Below are positions 23,087-30,105 of a stretch of DNA of 35,117 bases, piece by piece. The position numbers were made by a program, and so were the translations under genes. Position 1 is the first letter of the stretch; every line of letters begins with the position of its first letter. This stretch comes from an uncultured bacterium. GTDB lineage: Bacteria; Bacillota; Clostridia; Oscillospirales; Ruminococcaceae. The DNA is taken from assembly GCA_905215595.1 (NCBI GenBank), contig CAJMQZ010000006.1, positions 1 to 35,117 of the forward strand, given 5' to 3'. Below the pieces are notes generated by a model that had not been told where the DNA came from, made no database searches, and worked only from the letters and a program-made list of their open reading frames with translations.

Positions 23087-23140
23087 TATCGGCAAGAAAC
23101 GTTTACCGCGGAACTTCCGAGATTTGATTTCTTGCCGATA
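23087..23140. promoter_or_regulatory. Perfect 13-bp inverted repeat across the fic promoter
   Basis: TATCGGCAAGAAA (23087-23099) and TTTCTTGCCGATA (23128-23140) are exact reverse complements, 28 bp apart. The right arm covers part of the -35 and the spacer of the fic promoter. The arrangement fits a repressor site, perhaps for the HTH domain of the Fic protein itself. Confidence 0.6.
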
Positions 23141-23152
23141 AAATGGTATAAT
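23124..23152 (+). promoter_or_regulatory. Promoter of the HTH-Fic gene
   Basis: TTGATT (23124-23129) and a perfect TATAAT (23147-23152) are 17 bp apart. The ribosome site GGGAGGTG follows at 23161 and the ATG at 23175. Confidence 0.8.
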
Positions 23153-23174
23153 CGTTTTACTGGGAGGTGTTATC

Positions 23175-24071
23175 ATGAAGTACAATTCTGTCGCTGATAC
23201 GGCAAAATTATGGAATGTTTCAGAACGAACTGTCCGCAACTACTGTGCTGCCGGCAAGATCCCGGGCGCAGTGCTTACCGGCAAGACTTGGAACATTCCG
23301 CAGGATGCAAAGCGCCCGGCGCGCACCAACAAAAAGCCGGAAGCACCCAGAACTCTGCTGGATGTTTTGCAGAACGAGATGACCGGGCAGGTCAAGGGCG
23401 GCATCTACCACAAAATCCAGATCGACCTCACCTATAACTCCAACCACATCGAGGGCAGCCGCCTGACCCATGACCAGACGCGGTATATTTACGAAACCAA
23501 TACCATCGGCATGGAGAACGGTGTTGTCAATGTGGATGATGTGGTCGAAACAGCCAATCACTTCAAGTGCATTGACCTTGTTATCCGGGAGGCAAAGAAA
23601 CCCATCAGCGAAGCGTTTATTAAAAAGCTGCACCTTACCCTGAAAAGCGGCACCAGCGATTCCCGCAAAGACTGGTTTGCTGTCGGTGAATATAAAAAGC
23701 GCCCGAACGAGGTCGGCGGCAAAAGCACCACCGAACCGGAACTGGTTGCCCCGCAGATGAAAGAGCTTTTATCTGCGTACAATCAAAATTCTGCCAAGTC
23801 GCTGGAAGACCTGCTGGAATTTCACTATGCCTTTGAATCCATCCATCCGTTTCAGGATGGAAATGGGCGTGTCGGACGGCTTCTGCTCTTCAAGGAGTGC
23901 CTACGGAACAACATCGTGCCGTTTATTATTACGGATGACCTCAAACTGTTCTACTATCGGGGTCTGCACGAGTGGAAAGCCGAGCGCGGGTATCTGCTGG
24001 ACACCTGCCTGACCGCGCAGGATCAGTTCAAAGCCGTCATGGATTATTTCAGGATTCCTTATTCAAGATAG
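23175..24071 (+). CDS. Fic-domain AMP transferase with N-terminal helix-turn-helix
   Basis: This 298-residue protein joins a DNA-binding domain of the excisionase/MerR type (residues 4-45, SVADTAKLWNVSERTVRNYC with AAGKIPGAVLTGKTWNIP) to a Fic domain. Fic enzymes transfer AMP or another phosphate-containing group from a nucleotide to a protein side chain. The catalytic motif HPFQDGNGRVGR is complete, with His224. The autoinhibitory motif (S/T)xxxE(G/N) is present as Ser89-NHI-Glu93-Gly94, N-terminal to the core, as in class II Fic proteins. No antitoxin gene is adjacent, so inhibition is probably built in. Only ychF follows, after 86 bases. The protein target is unknown. Confidence 0.92.
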   Translation: MKYNSVADTAKLWNVSERTVRNYCAAGKIPGAVLTGKTWNIPQDAKRPARTNKKPEAPRTLLDVLQNEMTGQVKGGIYHKIQIDLTYNSNHIEGSRLTHDQTRYIYETNTIGMENGVVNVDDVVETANHFKCIDLVIREAKKPISEAFIKKLHLTLKSGTSDSRKDWFAVGEYKKRPNEVGGKSTTEPELVAPQMKELLSAYNQNSAKSLEDLLEFHYAFESIHPFQDGNGRVGRLLLFKECLRNNIVPFIITDDLKLFYYRGLHEWKAERGYLLDTCLTAQDQFKAVMDYFRIPYSR

Positions 24072-24157
24072 CCCTGCCCCCTTGCGCTGGCGGGGTTCAT
24101 CGCGTATAATGGTAAATGTATCGTTATGCCAAAAAACGTGTAAGGAGCGTATTTTAT

Positions 24158-25291
24158 ATGAAGTTAGGTATCGTCGGCCTGCCGAACGTCGGCAAGTCCA
24201 CTCTGTTCAACGCCATCACCTCCACCAAGAACGCGGAGGCTGCAAACTACCCCTTCTGCACCATCGAGCCGAACTCCGGCATCGTGGCTGTGCCGGACAA
24301 GCGGCTGGACAAGCTGGCCGAGATCTGGCAGACCAACAAAAAGACCCCCGCTATCGTGGAGTTCGTGGACATTGCCGGTCTTGTGAAGGGCGCAAGTCAG
24401 GGTGCCGGCCTTGGCAACAAGTTCCTTGGCCATATCCGCGAGTGCGACGCCATCGTGCACGTTGTGCGCTGCTTTGACGATGACAACATCATCCATGTGG
24501 TGGAGGACGTGACCAAGGCCGAAGCCGTGGACCCTATTGCTGACATTGACGCCATCGACTACGAGCTGATCCTCTCCGACCTTGAGGTGGTGCAGAACCG
24601 CGCCGGACGCATGGCAAAAGCTGCCAAGAGCGGCAACAACAAGGGCGCTGCCGCCGAGGCCGCTTGGCTGCAGCAGCTGGCCGACCATCTGAGCGCCGGC
24701 AAGCCCGCCCGCAGCTTCGATTTTGACCCCGCCGACACCGAGCAGCAGACCGTTCTGCACGAGATGGGTCTGCTGAGCGCAAAGCCGGTGCTGTACGCCT
24801 GCAACGTGGGCGAGGACGACCTGATGGAGGGCATCGAGAACAACAAGTACGTCCCGCTGGTGGCTGCCCGCGCCAAGGAAGAGGGCGCCCGCTACATTCC
24901 CATCTGCGCCAAGACCGAGGAGGATATTGCGGATTACAGCCCCGAGGAAAAGAAGGCATTTCTGGCCGAGATGGGCATCGAGGCCAGCGGTCTGGACAAC
25001 CTGATCACCGCCAGCTACGACCTGCTGGGTCTGATCTCCTTCCTGACCGATGGCAAGAAGGAGTGCCGCGCATGGACCATCCGCAAGGGCACCAAGGCTC
25101 CGCAGGCTGCCGGTAAGATCCACAGCGACTTCGAGCGCGGCTTCATCCGCGCCAGCGTCATCGGCTACAACGATCTGGAAGCCAACAACTTCGACTACGC
25201 CGCCGTCAAGGCCAAGGGCTTGCAGCGCACCGAGGGCAAGGAGTATGTTGTGCACGATGGCGATGTCATCGAGTTCCTGTTTAACGTTTAA
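24158..25291 (+). CDS. ychF: Obg-family ATPase/GTPase YchF
   Basis: This 377-residue protein is the universally conserved YchF/OLA1, a ribosome-associated P-loop nucleotide hydrolase linked to stress responses. G1 is GLPNVGKST (residues 6-14), followed by the switch region NYPFCTIEPNSGIV, G3 as DIAGLVKGAS and the family-specific NxxE in place of NKxD (ACNVGED), which shifts preference to ATP. The C-terminal TGS domain is visible from LLGLISFLTDGKKECRAW to the end. The start is the ATG with AAGGAG 11 bases upstream; an ATG 42 bases earlier would include the ribosome site. The protein is slightly longer than the usual 363-366 residues. Confidence 0.97.
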   Translation: MKLGIVGLPNVGKSTLFNAITSTKNAEAANYPFCTIEPNSGIVAVPDKRLDKLAEIWQTNKKTPAIVEFVDIAGLVKGASQGAGLGNKFLGHIRECDAIVHVVRCFDDDNIIHVVEDVTKAEAVDPIADIDAIDYELILSDLEVVQNRAGRMAKAAKSGNNKGAAAEAAWLQQLADHLSAGKPARSFDFDPADTEQQTVLHEMGLLSAKPVLYACNVGEDDLMEGIENNKYVPLVAARAKEEGARYIPICAKTEEDIADYSPEEKKAFLAEMGIEASGLDNLITASYDLLGLISFLTDGKKECRAWTIRKGTKAPQAAGKIHSDFERGFIRASVIGYNDLEANNFDYAAVKAKGLQRTEGKEYVVHDGDVIEFLFNV

Positions 25292-25299
25292 AGGAGAAA

Positions 25300-25428
25300 C
25301 CCTCTCAGTCAAAACCTGACGGTTTTGCCAGCTCCCCCGAGGGGGGAGCTTTATTGCAGCAAACCGGAAGCGTCATAAAAGCTCCCCCATTCGGGGGAGC
25401 TGGCATCGCGCAGCGATGACTGAGAGGG
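25300..25428. repeat. Palindromic repeat element, copy 5
   Basis: This 129-bp copy starts 8 bases after the ychF stop codon. Its left hairpin is AAAACC/GGTTTT and its right hairpin CATCGC/GCGATG, changed together compared with other copies. With the flanking bases the ends extend to AAACCCTCTCAG/CTGAGAGGGTTT. It may act as the ychF terminator. Confidence 0.88.
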
Positions 25429-25525
25429 TTTGTTCCAAGCCTTCCTGAATTAAAAGAATCATTCCTCTGAATATGGCCAAAGCGCACGCGGCGGCCATTT
25501 TTGATTGTAAAAGGAGCTTATTACC

Positions 25526-26209
25526 ATGATCTTGGGTATTATGGGCGCTATGCCCGATGAAGTAGACCAGCTGTGTGCAAAGCTGGAAAATGTCACCATT
25601 GAGCCCTACGGCGGCGTGGAGTACCATAAAGGTACGCTGGCCGGCAAGCAGGTGGTGGTGTGCTGCGCCGGTATGGGCAAGGCCAACGCCGCCGCTGCCA
25701 CGCAGGTGCTCATCACCAAGTTCGGCGCGGAGAAGATCATCTTCTCCGGCATTGCGGGCAACATGACCAGCAAGATCGGCATCGGGGATGTGGTCATCGG
25801 CAAAACGGTGCTATACCACGACGCCCAGCTGGATATGATCTGCCAGAACCCGCCGTTCCTGAAGGAATACACCGGCGACCCGGAACTGATCGCCGCTGCC
25901 GAAGCCGCCTGCGCCGAAGCCGGGGTCAAGGCACTGGTGGGCAAGATCGCCACCGGCGATCTGTTCGTGGGCGACAGCGAGACGAAGGCCGCCATTGAGG
26001 CCAAGTGCGCCCCGGACTGCGTGGAGATGGAGGGCGCTGCGGTAAGCCAGATCGCCGCCAAGAACGGCGTGCCCTGCGTCATTCTGCGCGCCATGAGCGA
26101 CAACGCCGACGAGGACGGCCACGAGGTACTGGTGGTGAAGAAGTTCTCCATCGGGGAGTATGTCGCCACCGCCACCAAGATCGTGGCAGCAATGGTGGAA
26201 AAGCTGTAA
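25526..26209 (+). CDS. mtnN: 5'-methylthioadenosine/S-adenosylhomocysteine nucleosidase
   Basis: This 227-residue enzyme (Pfs/MtnN) cleaves adenine from methylthioadenosine and S-adenosylhomocysteine in the methionine salvage and methyl cycle, the latter step also leading to AI-2 precursors. Catalytic Glu12 sits in GAMPDEVDQL, the ribose-binding EMEGAA is intact, and the acid catalyst is in MSDNADEDG. GIAGNM and GDVVIGKTVLYHD also match the family. AAGGAG lies nine bases upstream of the ATG. It has its own terminator and stands alone between repeat copy 5 and the metal ATPase. Confidence 0.95.
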   Translation: MILGIMGAMPDEVDQLCAKLENVTIEPYGGVEYHKGTLAGKQVVVCCAGMGKANAAAATQVLITKFGAEKIIFSGIAGNMTSKIGIGDVVIGKTVLYHDAQLDMICQNPPFLKEYTGDPELIAAAEAACAEAGVKALVGKIATGDLFVGDSETKAAIEAKCAPDCVEMEGAAVSQIAAKNGVPCVILRAMSDNADEDGHEVLVVKKFSIGEYVATATKIVAAMVEKL

Positions 26210-26222
26210 AAGTCACAGAAAC

Positions 26223-26262
26223 AACAGCCAGACCGGCAATGCCGGTCTGGCTGTTTTGCATT
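26223..26262. terminator. Bidirectional terminator between mtnN and the metal ATPase
   Basis: AACAGCCAGACCGGCA pairs perfectly with TGCCGGTCTGGCTGTT (26223-26238, 26240-26255), with T- or A-rich flanks on both strands. It serves two convergent genes. Confidence 0.88.
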
Positions 26263-26266
26263 TATA

Positions 26267-28150
26267 TCAGTTTTGGGTCAGGTCTTTGGTATACAAGGCG
26301 CGGGTGGCGTTGAGCACGGCAATGACCATCACGCCCACATCTGCAAAGATGGCTGCCCACATTCCGGCAATGCCCAGTGCGCCCAGCAGCAGGCACAGCG
26401 CCTTGATGCCCAGCGCGAACACGATGTTCTGGTGCACAATGCGCAGGGTGCGGCGGGCGATGCGCATAGCCAGCGCGATCTTGGCGGGGTCGTCATCCAT
26501 CAGCACCACGTCTGCGGCCTCGATGGCGGCGTCCGAACCCAGCGCACCCATGGCGATGCCCACGTCTGCGCGGGACAGCACCGGTGCGTCGTTGATGCCG
26601 TCACCCACAAAGGCAAGGTTCTCCTTGGGCTGCTTTGCGGCAAGCAGCTTTTCGATCTGGTCTACCTTGTCGCCGGGCAAAAGACCGGCGTGGTACTCGT
26701 CCAGACCCAGCTGCTGCGCCACCGCCTGTGCCACCGGCTGCGCGTCGCCGGTCAGCATGACCGTCTTGCGCACGCCGGAGGCCTTCAAAGCGCGGATGGC
26801 ATCGGCGCTGTGGGGCTTTACCACGTCCGAAATCAGCAGATAGCCCGCGTAGCTGCCCTCCATGGCAACGTGCACGATGGTGCCCACGCCGTCCACGGCG
26901 GGCACGGCCAGCCCCAGCTTTTCCATCAGGCGGGCGTTACCGGCGGCAACGCTCTTGCCGTCCACCTTTGCGGTCACGCCATGACCGCCCAGCTCCTGCA
27001 CGTCCGTGACCCGGGCGGCGTCAATGGGCTTGCCGTAGGCAGCTTTGATGCTCAGGGAGATGGGGTGCTTCGACCAGCTTTCTGCCAGCGCAGCGGCTTC
27101 CACCAGTGCGGCGTCGGTCACGCCCTCGGCCGGGTGGATGCCGGTGACCTTAAAGGTGCCCTGCGTCAGGGTGCCGGTCTTATCGAACACCACAACGCCG
27201 GTGTTGGCCAGTTCTTCCAGATAGGTAGAGCCCTTGATGAGGATGCCGCAGGAGGAAGCACCGCCGATGCCGCCGAAAAAGCTCAGCGGAATGGAGATGA
27301 CCAGCGCACAGGGGCAGCTGATGACAAGGAAGGTCAGGGCGCGGTAGACCCAGTCGCCAAAGCGGGCGGGCTGTCCCATGAGCAGCAGCACCACCGGCGG
27401 CAGAAGCGCCAGCGCCAGTGCGCCGTAGCAGACGGCGGGGGTATACACCCGGGCAAAGCGGGTGATAAAGTTTTCTGCCCGGGCTTTTTTCATGCTGGAA
27501 TTTTCCACAAGGTCGAGAATTTTAGAGACGGTGGACTCGCCGAATTCCTTGGTGGTGCGCACCTTCAGCAGGCCGGTCATGTTCACGCAGCCGCTGATGA
27601 CCTCGTCCCCGGCGTTCACATCCCGGGGCAGGCTTTCGCCGGTCAGGGCGGCGGTGTTCAGGGCAGAAGCGCCCTCCACGATGATGCCGTCAATGGGCAC
27701 CCGCTCGCCGGGCTGCACCACGATGACGGTGCCCACCTCGACCTCGTCCGGGTCTACCTGCTCCAGCTTGCCGTCCTCGCCCTCGATGTTGGCGTAGTCC
27801 GGGCGGATATCCATCAGGCTGGCAATGCTCTGGCGGCTCTTGCCCACGGCAACACTCTGGAACAGTTCGCCGATCTGGTAGAAGATGATAACGGCGCAGC
27901 CCTCTACATAATCGCCCAGCGCAAACGCGCCCACGGTGGCCACTGCCATCAGAAAGCACTCGTCAAAGGGCTGACGGTTCTTGATGCCCTTCAGCGCCTT
28001 GCGCAGCACATCCCAGCCCACCACAAGGTAGGGGATGCAGTAGAGCGCCAGCTCCACCGGCATGGGCAAGGCGGGCAAAAGCTTGAGCACGATCACCAGT
28101 GCCACAGCGATCAGAATGCGCTCAAGGGTCTTTTTTTGTTTCTTGTTCAT
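26267..28150 (-). CDS. P1B-2 type zinc/cadmium/lead-exporting ATPase
   Basis: This 627-residue heavy-metal pump moves divalent soft metals out of the cell using ATP. It lacks the usual N-terminal HMA domain; a separate HMA protein is encoded upstream. Motifs: TGES (170-173), transmembrane metal site CPC (279-281, SCPCALV), phosphorylation site DKTGTLT (Asp323), HP (WSKHP, 362-363) and GDGINDAP. The last two helices carry NIVFALGIK and ADVGV, the Asn...Lys and Asp-x-Gly pattern of the Zn/Cd/Pb subgroup, so copper is unlikely. The start is the ATG with GAGGAG nine bases upstream. The ArsR/SmtB-type sensor upstream has a zinc site, which supports the same metal. Confidence 0.95.
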   Translation of the reverse strand: MNKKQKKTLERILIAVALVIVLKLLPALPMPVELALYCIPYLVVGWDVLRKALKGIKNRQPFDECFLMAVATVGAFALGDYVEGCAVIIFYQIGELFQSVAVGKSRQSIASLMDIRPDYANIEGEDGKLEQVDPDEVEVGTVIVVQPGERVPIDGIIVEGASALNTAALTGESLPRDVNAGDEVISGCVNMTGLLKVRTTKEFGESTVSKILDLVENSSMKKARAENFITRFARVYTPAVCYGALALALLPPVVLLLMGQPARFGDWVYRALTFLVISCPCALVISIPLSFFGGIGGASSCGILIKGSTYLEELANTGVVVFDKTGTLTQGTFKVTGIHPAEGVTDAALVEAAALAESWSKHPISLSIKAAYGKPIDAARVTDVQELGGHGVTAKVDGKSVAAGNARLMEKLGLAVPAVDGVGTIVHVAMEGSYAGYLLISDVVKPHSADAIRALKASGVRKTVMLTGDAQPVAQAVAQQLGLDEYHAGLLPGDKVDQIEKLLAAKQPKENLAFVGDGINDAPVLSRADVGIAMGALGSDAAIEAADVVLMDDDPAKIALAMRIARRTLRIVHQNIVFALGIKALCLLLGALGIAGMWAAIFADVGVMVIAVLNATRALYTKDLTQN

Positions 28151-28194
28151 AAGCAACGCTCCTCAGTTTGCGGTGCAGCGGATGAAAAACGAGT

Positions 28195-28362
28195 GGTTTT
28201 CCACAAGTTTTTCGGCAAAAAATGGGTATTCCACAGTTTTACCCGGGTTTTCCACACAGTTTTCCGGCAAAAAAGCGCTTTTTCACGCTTCTTTTTCGGT
28301 TTTCTCACGAAATCTGTTGAAAACCCGGTGGAAATTGTTGAAAAGTGGCGGATTTTTCCACA
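28195..28362. promoter_or_regulatory. Cluster of DnaA-box-like 9-mers upstream of the metal ATPase
   Basis: TTTTCCACA occurs at 28197, 28248 and 28354, TATTCCACA at 28227, and the related TTTTCAACA on the minus strand at 28315-28323 and 28336-28344. Consensus DnaA boxes read TTATNCACA. Start-to-start distances include 30, 21 and 21 bases, close to whole helix turns. A direct repeat of about 28 bp (28195-28222 and 28246-28274) includes two of the boxes. The stretch is AT-rich against its surroundings and has no gene. A DnaA-binding role is an inference. Confidence 0.45.
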
Positions 28363-28396
28363 GAAAAACTCCCCCAGTCCGTACCGACCGGGAGAG
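28362..28396 (-). terminator. Terminator after the HMA gene
   Basis: On the minus strand CTCTCCCGGTC pairs with GACTGGGGGAG (11 bp, two G-U pairs) across a 6-base loop and is followed by TTTTTCTG. It separates the sensor/HMA transcript from the ATPase gene, at least in part. Confidence 0.7.
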
Positions 28397-28408
28397 CTTT
28401 GCCGTACA

Positions 28409-28630
28409 TCAGATATCAAAGATCTCGCAGTCGTCCTCTACCTTCTTGCAGGCAGACAGCACATTCTCCATGGTGGCGTGGGGGTCGGCACCCTCGGCAA
28501 ACTCCACCTTCATCTTCTGGGTCATAAAGCTGACGGTCGCCTTTTCCACACCGGCTACGGTGTTGGCGGCATCCTCCATCTTCTGGGCGCAGTTGGCGCA
28601 GTCCACTTCGATCTTGTAGGTCTTTTTCAT
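28409..28630 (-). CDS. Free heavy-metal-associated (HMA) domain metallochaperone
   Basis: This 73-residue protein is a single ferredoxin-like HMA domain (beta-alpha-beta-beta-alpha-beta). The metal site is VDCANCA, with Cys11 and Cys14, in place of the usual GMxCxxC. The remainder (VEKATVSFMTQKMKVEFAEG) matches the family. It probably delivers metal to, or acts as the detached metal-binding domain of, the neighbouring ATPase, which has none of its own. The acidic C-terminus (KKVEDDCEIFD) with one more Cys could add a ligand. It starts 40 bases after the ArsR-type gene; the ribosome site AAAGG is rather distant. Confidence 0.88.
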   Translation of the reverse strand: MKKTYKIEVDCANCAQKMEDAANTVAGVEKATVSFMTQKMKVEFAEGADPHATMENVLSACKKVEDDCEIFDI

Positions 28631-28670
28631 AATAAGTACCAGCCTTTCTTTTCTGCGGGCGCGTGCCCGG

Positions 28671-29006
28671 TCATTCTTCGATATGATCCATCCCCATGGA
28701 GAGGATGCTGCGCACATGGTCATCGTCCAGTGCGTAGAAAACAGTTTTGCCCTCCCGCCGGAAGCGCACAAGCTTGGAGTCCTTGAGCACCCGCAGCTGG
28801 TGGCTGACGGCAGACTGGCTCAGCTGCACGGCGTCCGCGATATCCTGCACGCAAAGTTCGCTGTCGTGCAAGGCGTACAGAATTTTGATGCGGGTGGAAT
28901 CGCCGAACACGCGGAACAGGTCTGCCAGTTCGTACAGCACCTCGTCATCCGGCATCTCCACCGGCTGCTTTTCCTTTTCCGGTGCGGTCTGTTCTAGCCC
29001 GGTCAT
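28671..29006 (-). CDS. ArsR/SmtB-family zinc-responsive repressor
   Basis: This 111-residue winged-helix repressor releases DNA when metal binds. The recognition helix is in SQSAVSHQLRVLKDSKLV. The alpha5 zinc site of SmtB/CzrA, DxH-x10-HxxE, is complete as Asp95, His97, His108 and Glu111. The alpha3 segment ELCVQD has Cys52 and Asp55. Together these point to Zn(II), possibly also Cd or Co. The ATG follows AAAGGGGATGA; a longer frame upstream would cover the operator and is rejected. It is the first gene of the metal module and should repress the HMA gene and perhaps the ATPase. Confidence 0.93.
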   Translation of the reverse strand: MTGLEQTAPEKEKQPVEMPDDEVLYELADLFRVFGDSTRIKILYALHDSELCVQDIADAVQLSQSAVSHQLRVLKDSKLVRFRREGKTVFYALDDDHVRSILSMGMDHIEE

Positions 29007-29030
29007 GCTGTCATCCCCTTTCGTTTCGAT

Positions 29031-29050
29031 ACATGAGCATCTGTTCATGT
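29031..29050. promoter_or_regulatory. ArsR/SmtB-type operator
   Basis: ACATGAGCA-TC-TGTTCATGT is a 9-2-9 inverted repeat with one mismatch. It closely fits the family operator pattern ATGAACA..TGTTCAT. It lies 25 bases upstream of the repressor start codon, so autorepression is likely. Confidence 0.75.
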
Positions 29051-29182
29051 GTTCATGATAGCACGCAGACAGCCCCCTGTCAAGCAAAATCCGCAAAGTT
29101 TTTTACATTGCCGCAAAATTGCTGAAAATCGCCGTAAAACGCAAAAAAGATGCAATTTAAATTTGCAAATGGGGTGCGGGTT

Positions 29183-29234
29183 ACCCCTTCCGTCTTGCCG
29201 CTGCGCGGCAATCCACCTTCCCCAAGGGGACGGC
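29183..29234. repeat. Short repeat of the CCCCTTCCGTC family
   Basis: ACCCCTTCCGTC at the left and CCAAGGGGACGGC at the right enclose a stem-loop TTGCCG/CGGCAA. The same ends occur at 33524-33623. It directly precedes palindromic copy 6. Confidence 0.6.
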
Positions 29235-29236
29235 AA

Positions 29237-29391
29237 CCCTCTCAGTCACGCCTGACGGCGTGCCAGCTCCCCCGATGGGGGAGCTTTTTCGCAATAACGG
29301 AAATGTATCGGATGAATGATAAAAGTTTACCGGCAGATGTGTAAAAGCTCCCCCTTCGGGGGAGCTGGCGAACGTAGTGAGCCTGAGAGGG
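29237..29391. repeat. Palindromic repeat element, copy 6
   Basis: This 155-bp copy has the ends CCCTCTCAG/CTGAGAGGG, left hairpin CACGCC/GGCGTG and GCTCCCCC/GGGGGAGC hairpins. Its centre is unlike that of copies 1, 2 and 4. A further right-end fragment (GGGGGAGCTGGC...CTGAGGGGG) follows up to 29438. The rest of 29051-29530 shows no gene. Confidence 0.88.
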
Positions 29392-29530
29392 TTCGCTCCC
29401 CTTGGGGGAGCTGGCGAGCGCAGCGAGACTGAGGGGGTACAACGCCCCCCTGAAAAAATATGCAAAAAATAGTGCATTCCGGTGCGTTTTGTGATATCTT
29501 ATAAAGGTGTGTAACCACAAATAACACAAC

Positions 29531-29547
29531 TGCGTCCATAGGACGCA
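29531..29547 (+). promoter_or_regulatory. Hairpin just upstream of the thioesterase ribosome site
   Basis: TGCGTCC-ATA-GGACGCA is a perfect 7-bp stem with a 3-base loop ending three bases before GGAGG. It could shape ribosome access or be a protein site. Confidence 0.4.
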
Positions 29548-29563
29548 TAAGGAGGAACTGTAT

Positions 29564-29953
29564 ATGAAGCTGGAAACCGGGATCTGCGGCGAGCAGAGCG
29601 TGCGCGTGAGCGCAGAGAACACTGCAAAGACCATGGGCAGCGGTACGCTGGATGTGTTTGCCACCCCCGCACTGGTGGCACTGGCCGAAAAGACCTGCTG
29701 GCAGAGCGTTGCCCCTGCGCTGGAAGCAGGCAGCGGCACCGTGGGCACCAAGCTGGAGCTGGAGCACACCGCACCCACCCCTGTGGGCATGACCGTGACC
29801 TGCCACAGTGAGCTGGTGGCCGTAGAGGGCCGCAAGCTGACCTTTAAGGTGACGCTTGCGGACGAGAAAGGCCCTGTGGGCGGCGGCACCCACGAGCGCT
29901 TTATCATCTTTGAGGAAAAGTTTGCCGCTAAGGCCGAGGCCAAAAAGGGTTAA
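29564..29953 (+). CDS. FlK-like hotdog-fold acyl-CoA thioesterase
   Basis: This 129-residue protein belongs to the fluoroacetyl-CoA thioesterase (FlK)-like hotdog family, which hydrolyses small acyl-CoA thioesters. The FlK catalytic residues Thr42, Glu50 and His76 have counterparts at Thr34 (FATP), Glu42 (ALAEKT) and His68 (LEHTAPTP), with identical spacing. The GTVGTKLELEHTAPTPVG segment is the family hallmark. Substrate in a gut anaerobe is more likely a common short acyl-CoA than fluoroacetyl-CoA. GGAGG lies eight bases upstream. Its stop codon overlaps that of a small gene on the other strand. Confidence 0.88.
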   Translation: MKLETGICGEQSVRVSAENTAKTMGSGTLDVFATPALVALAEKTCWQSVAPALEAGSGTVGTKLELEHTAPTPVGMTVTCHSELVAVEGRKLTFKVTLADEKGPVGGGTHERFIIFEEKFAAKAEAKKG

Positions 29954-30105
29954 GGATCGTCCGGTTCTGTTTCGTCCAGCCGCAGCGGCGGCAAGTCTGC
30001 GGCCAGCAGCTGCTGCTCGGCGCGGGTCTGCGCGTCCTGCAAAAGCTGCACGGCCTGCACGCTGGCGCGGAACAGTTCAAAGTACATGGCCTTGTAATCC
30101 GGCAC
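29950..30105 (-). CDS. Small conserved-looking 51-residue protein
   Basis: The frame from a GTG preceded by AAAGGGGGTG encodes 51 residues, starting MPDYKAMYFELFRASVQAV and ending in an acidic tail DETEPDDP. The middle (AVQLLQDAQTRAEQQLL) should form one amphipathic helix. Short proteins starting with (M)PDYKxMYxxLFR are, to my recollection, common as hypothetical proteins in Clostridia, which is why I accept it. Its TAA overlaps the TAA of the convergent thioesterase gene. It has no membrane segment and no assigned function. Confidence 0.6.
   Translation of the reverse strand: MPDYKAMYFELFRASVQAVQLLQDAQTRAEQQLLAADLPPLRLDETEPDDP

Noticed and set aside
23175..24071. Classic two-gene Fic toxin-antitoxin (fic with a separate antitoxin)
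   Set aside because: No small antitoxin gene lies before or after it, and the inhibitory motif is inside the Fic protein itself.
24164..25312. Minus-strand open frame of 382 codons
   Set aside because: Antisense of ychF, whose GTPase motifs are complete on the plus strand.
28195..28362. Chromosomal origin oriC
   Set aside because: DnaA-box-like sites are present, but dnaA, dnaN, rpmH or other origin neighbours are not in the window, so only a DnaA-box-like cluster is claimed.
26273..28786. Plus-strand open frame of 837 codons
   Set aside because: It is opposite the P1B-2 ATPase and HMA gene; the translation is His/Gln/Gly-rich, typical of antisense in GC-rich DNA, with no ribosome site.
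963..29391. CRISPR array
   Set aside because: The repeats are dispersed, long and palindromic, with kilobases between them; no short regular repeat-spacer units or cas genes exist here.
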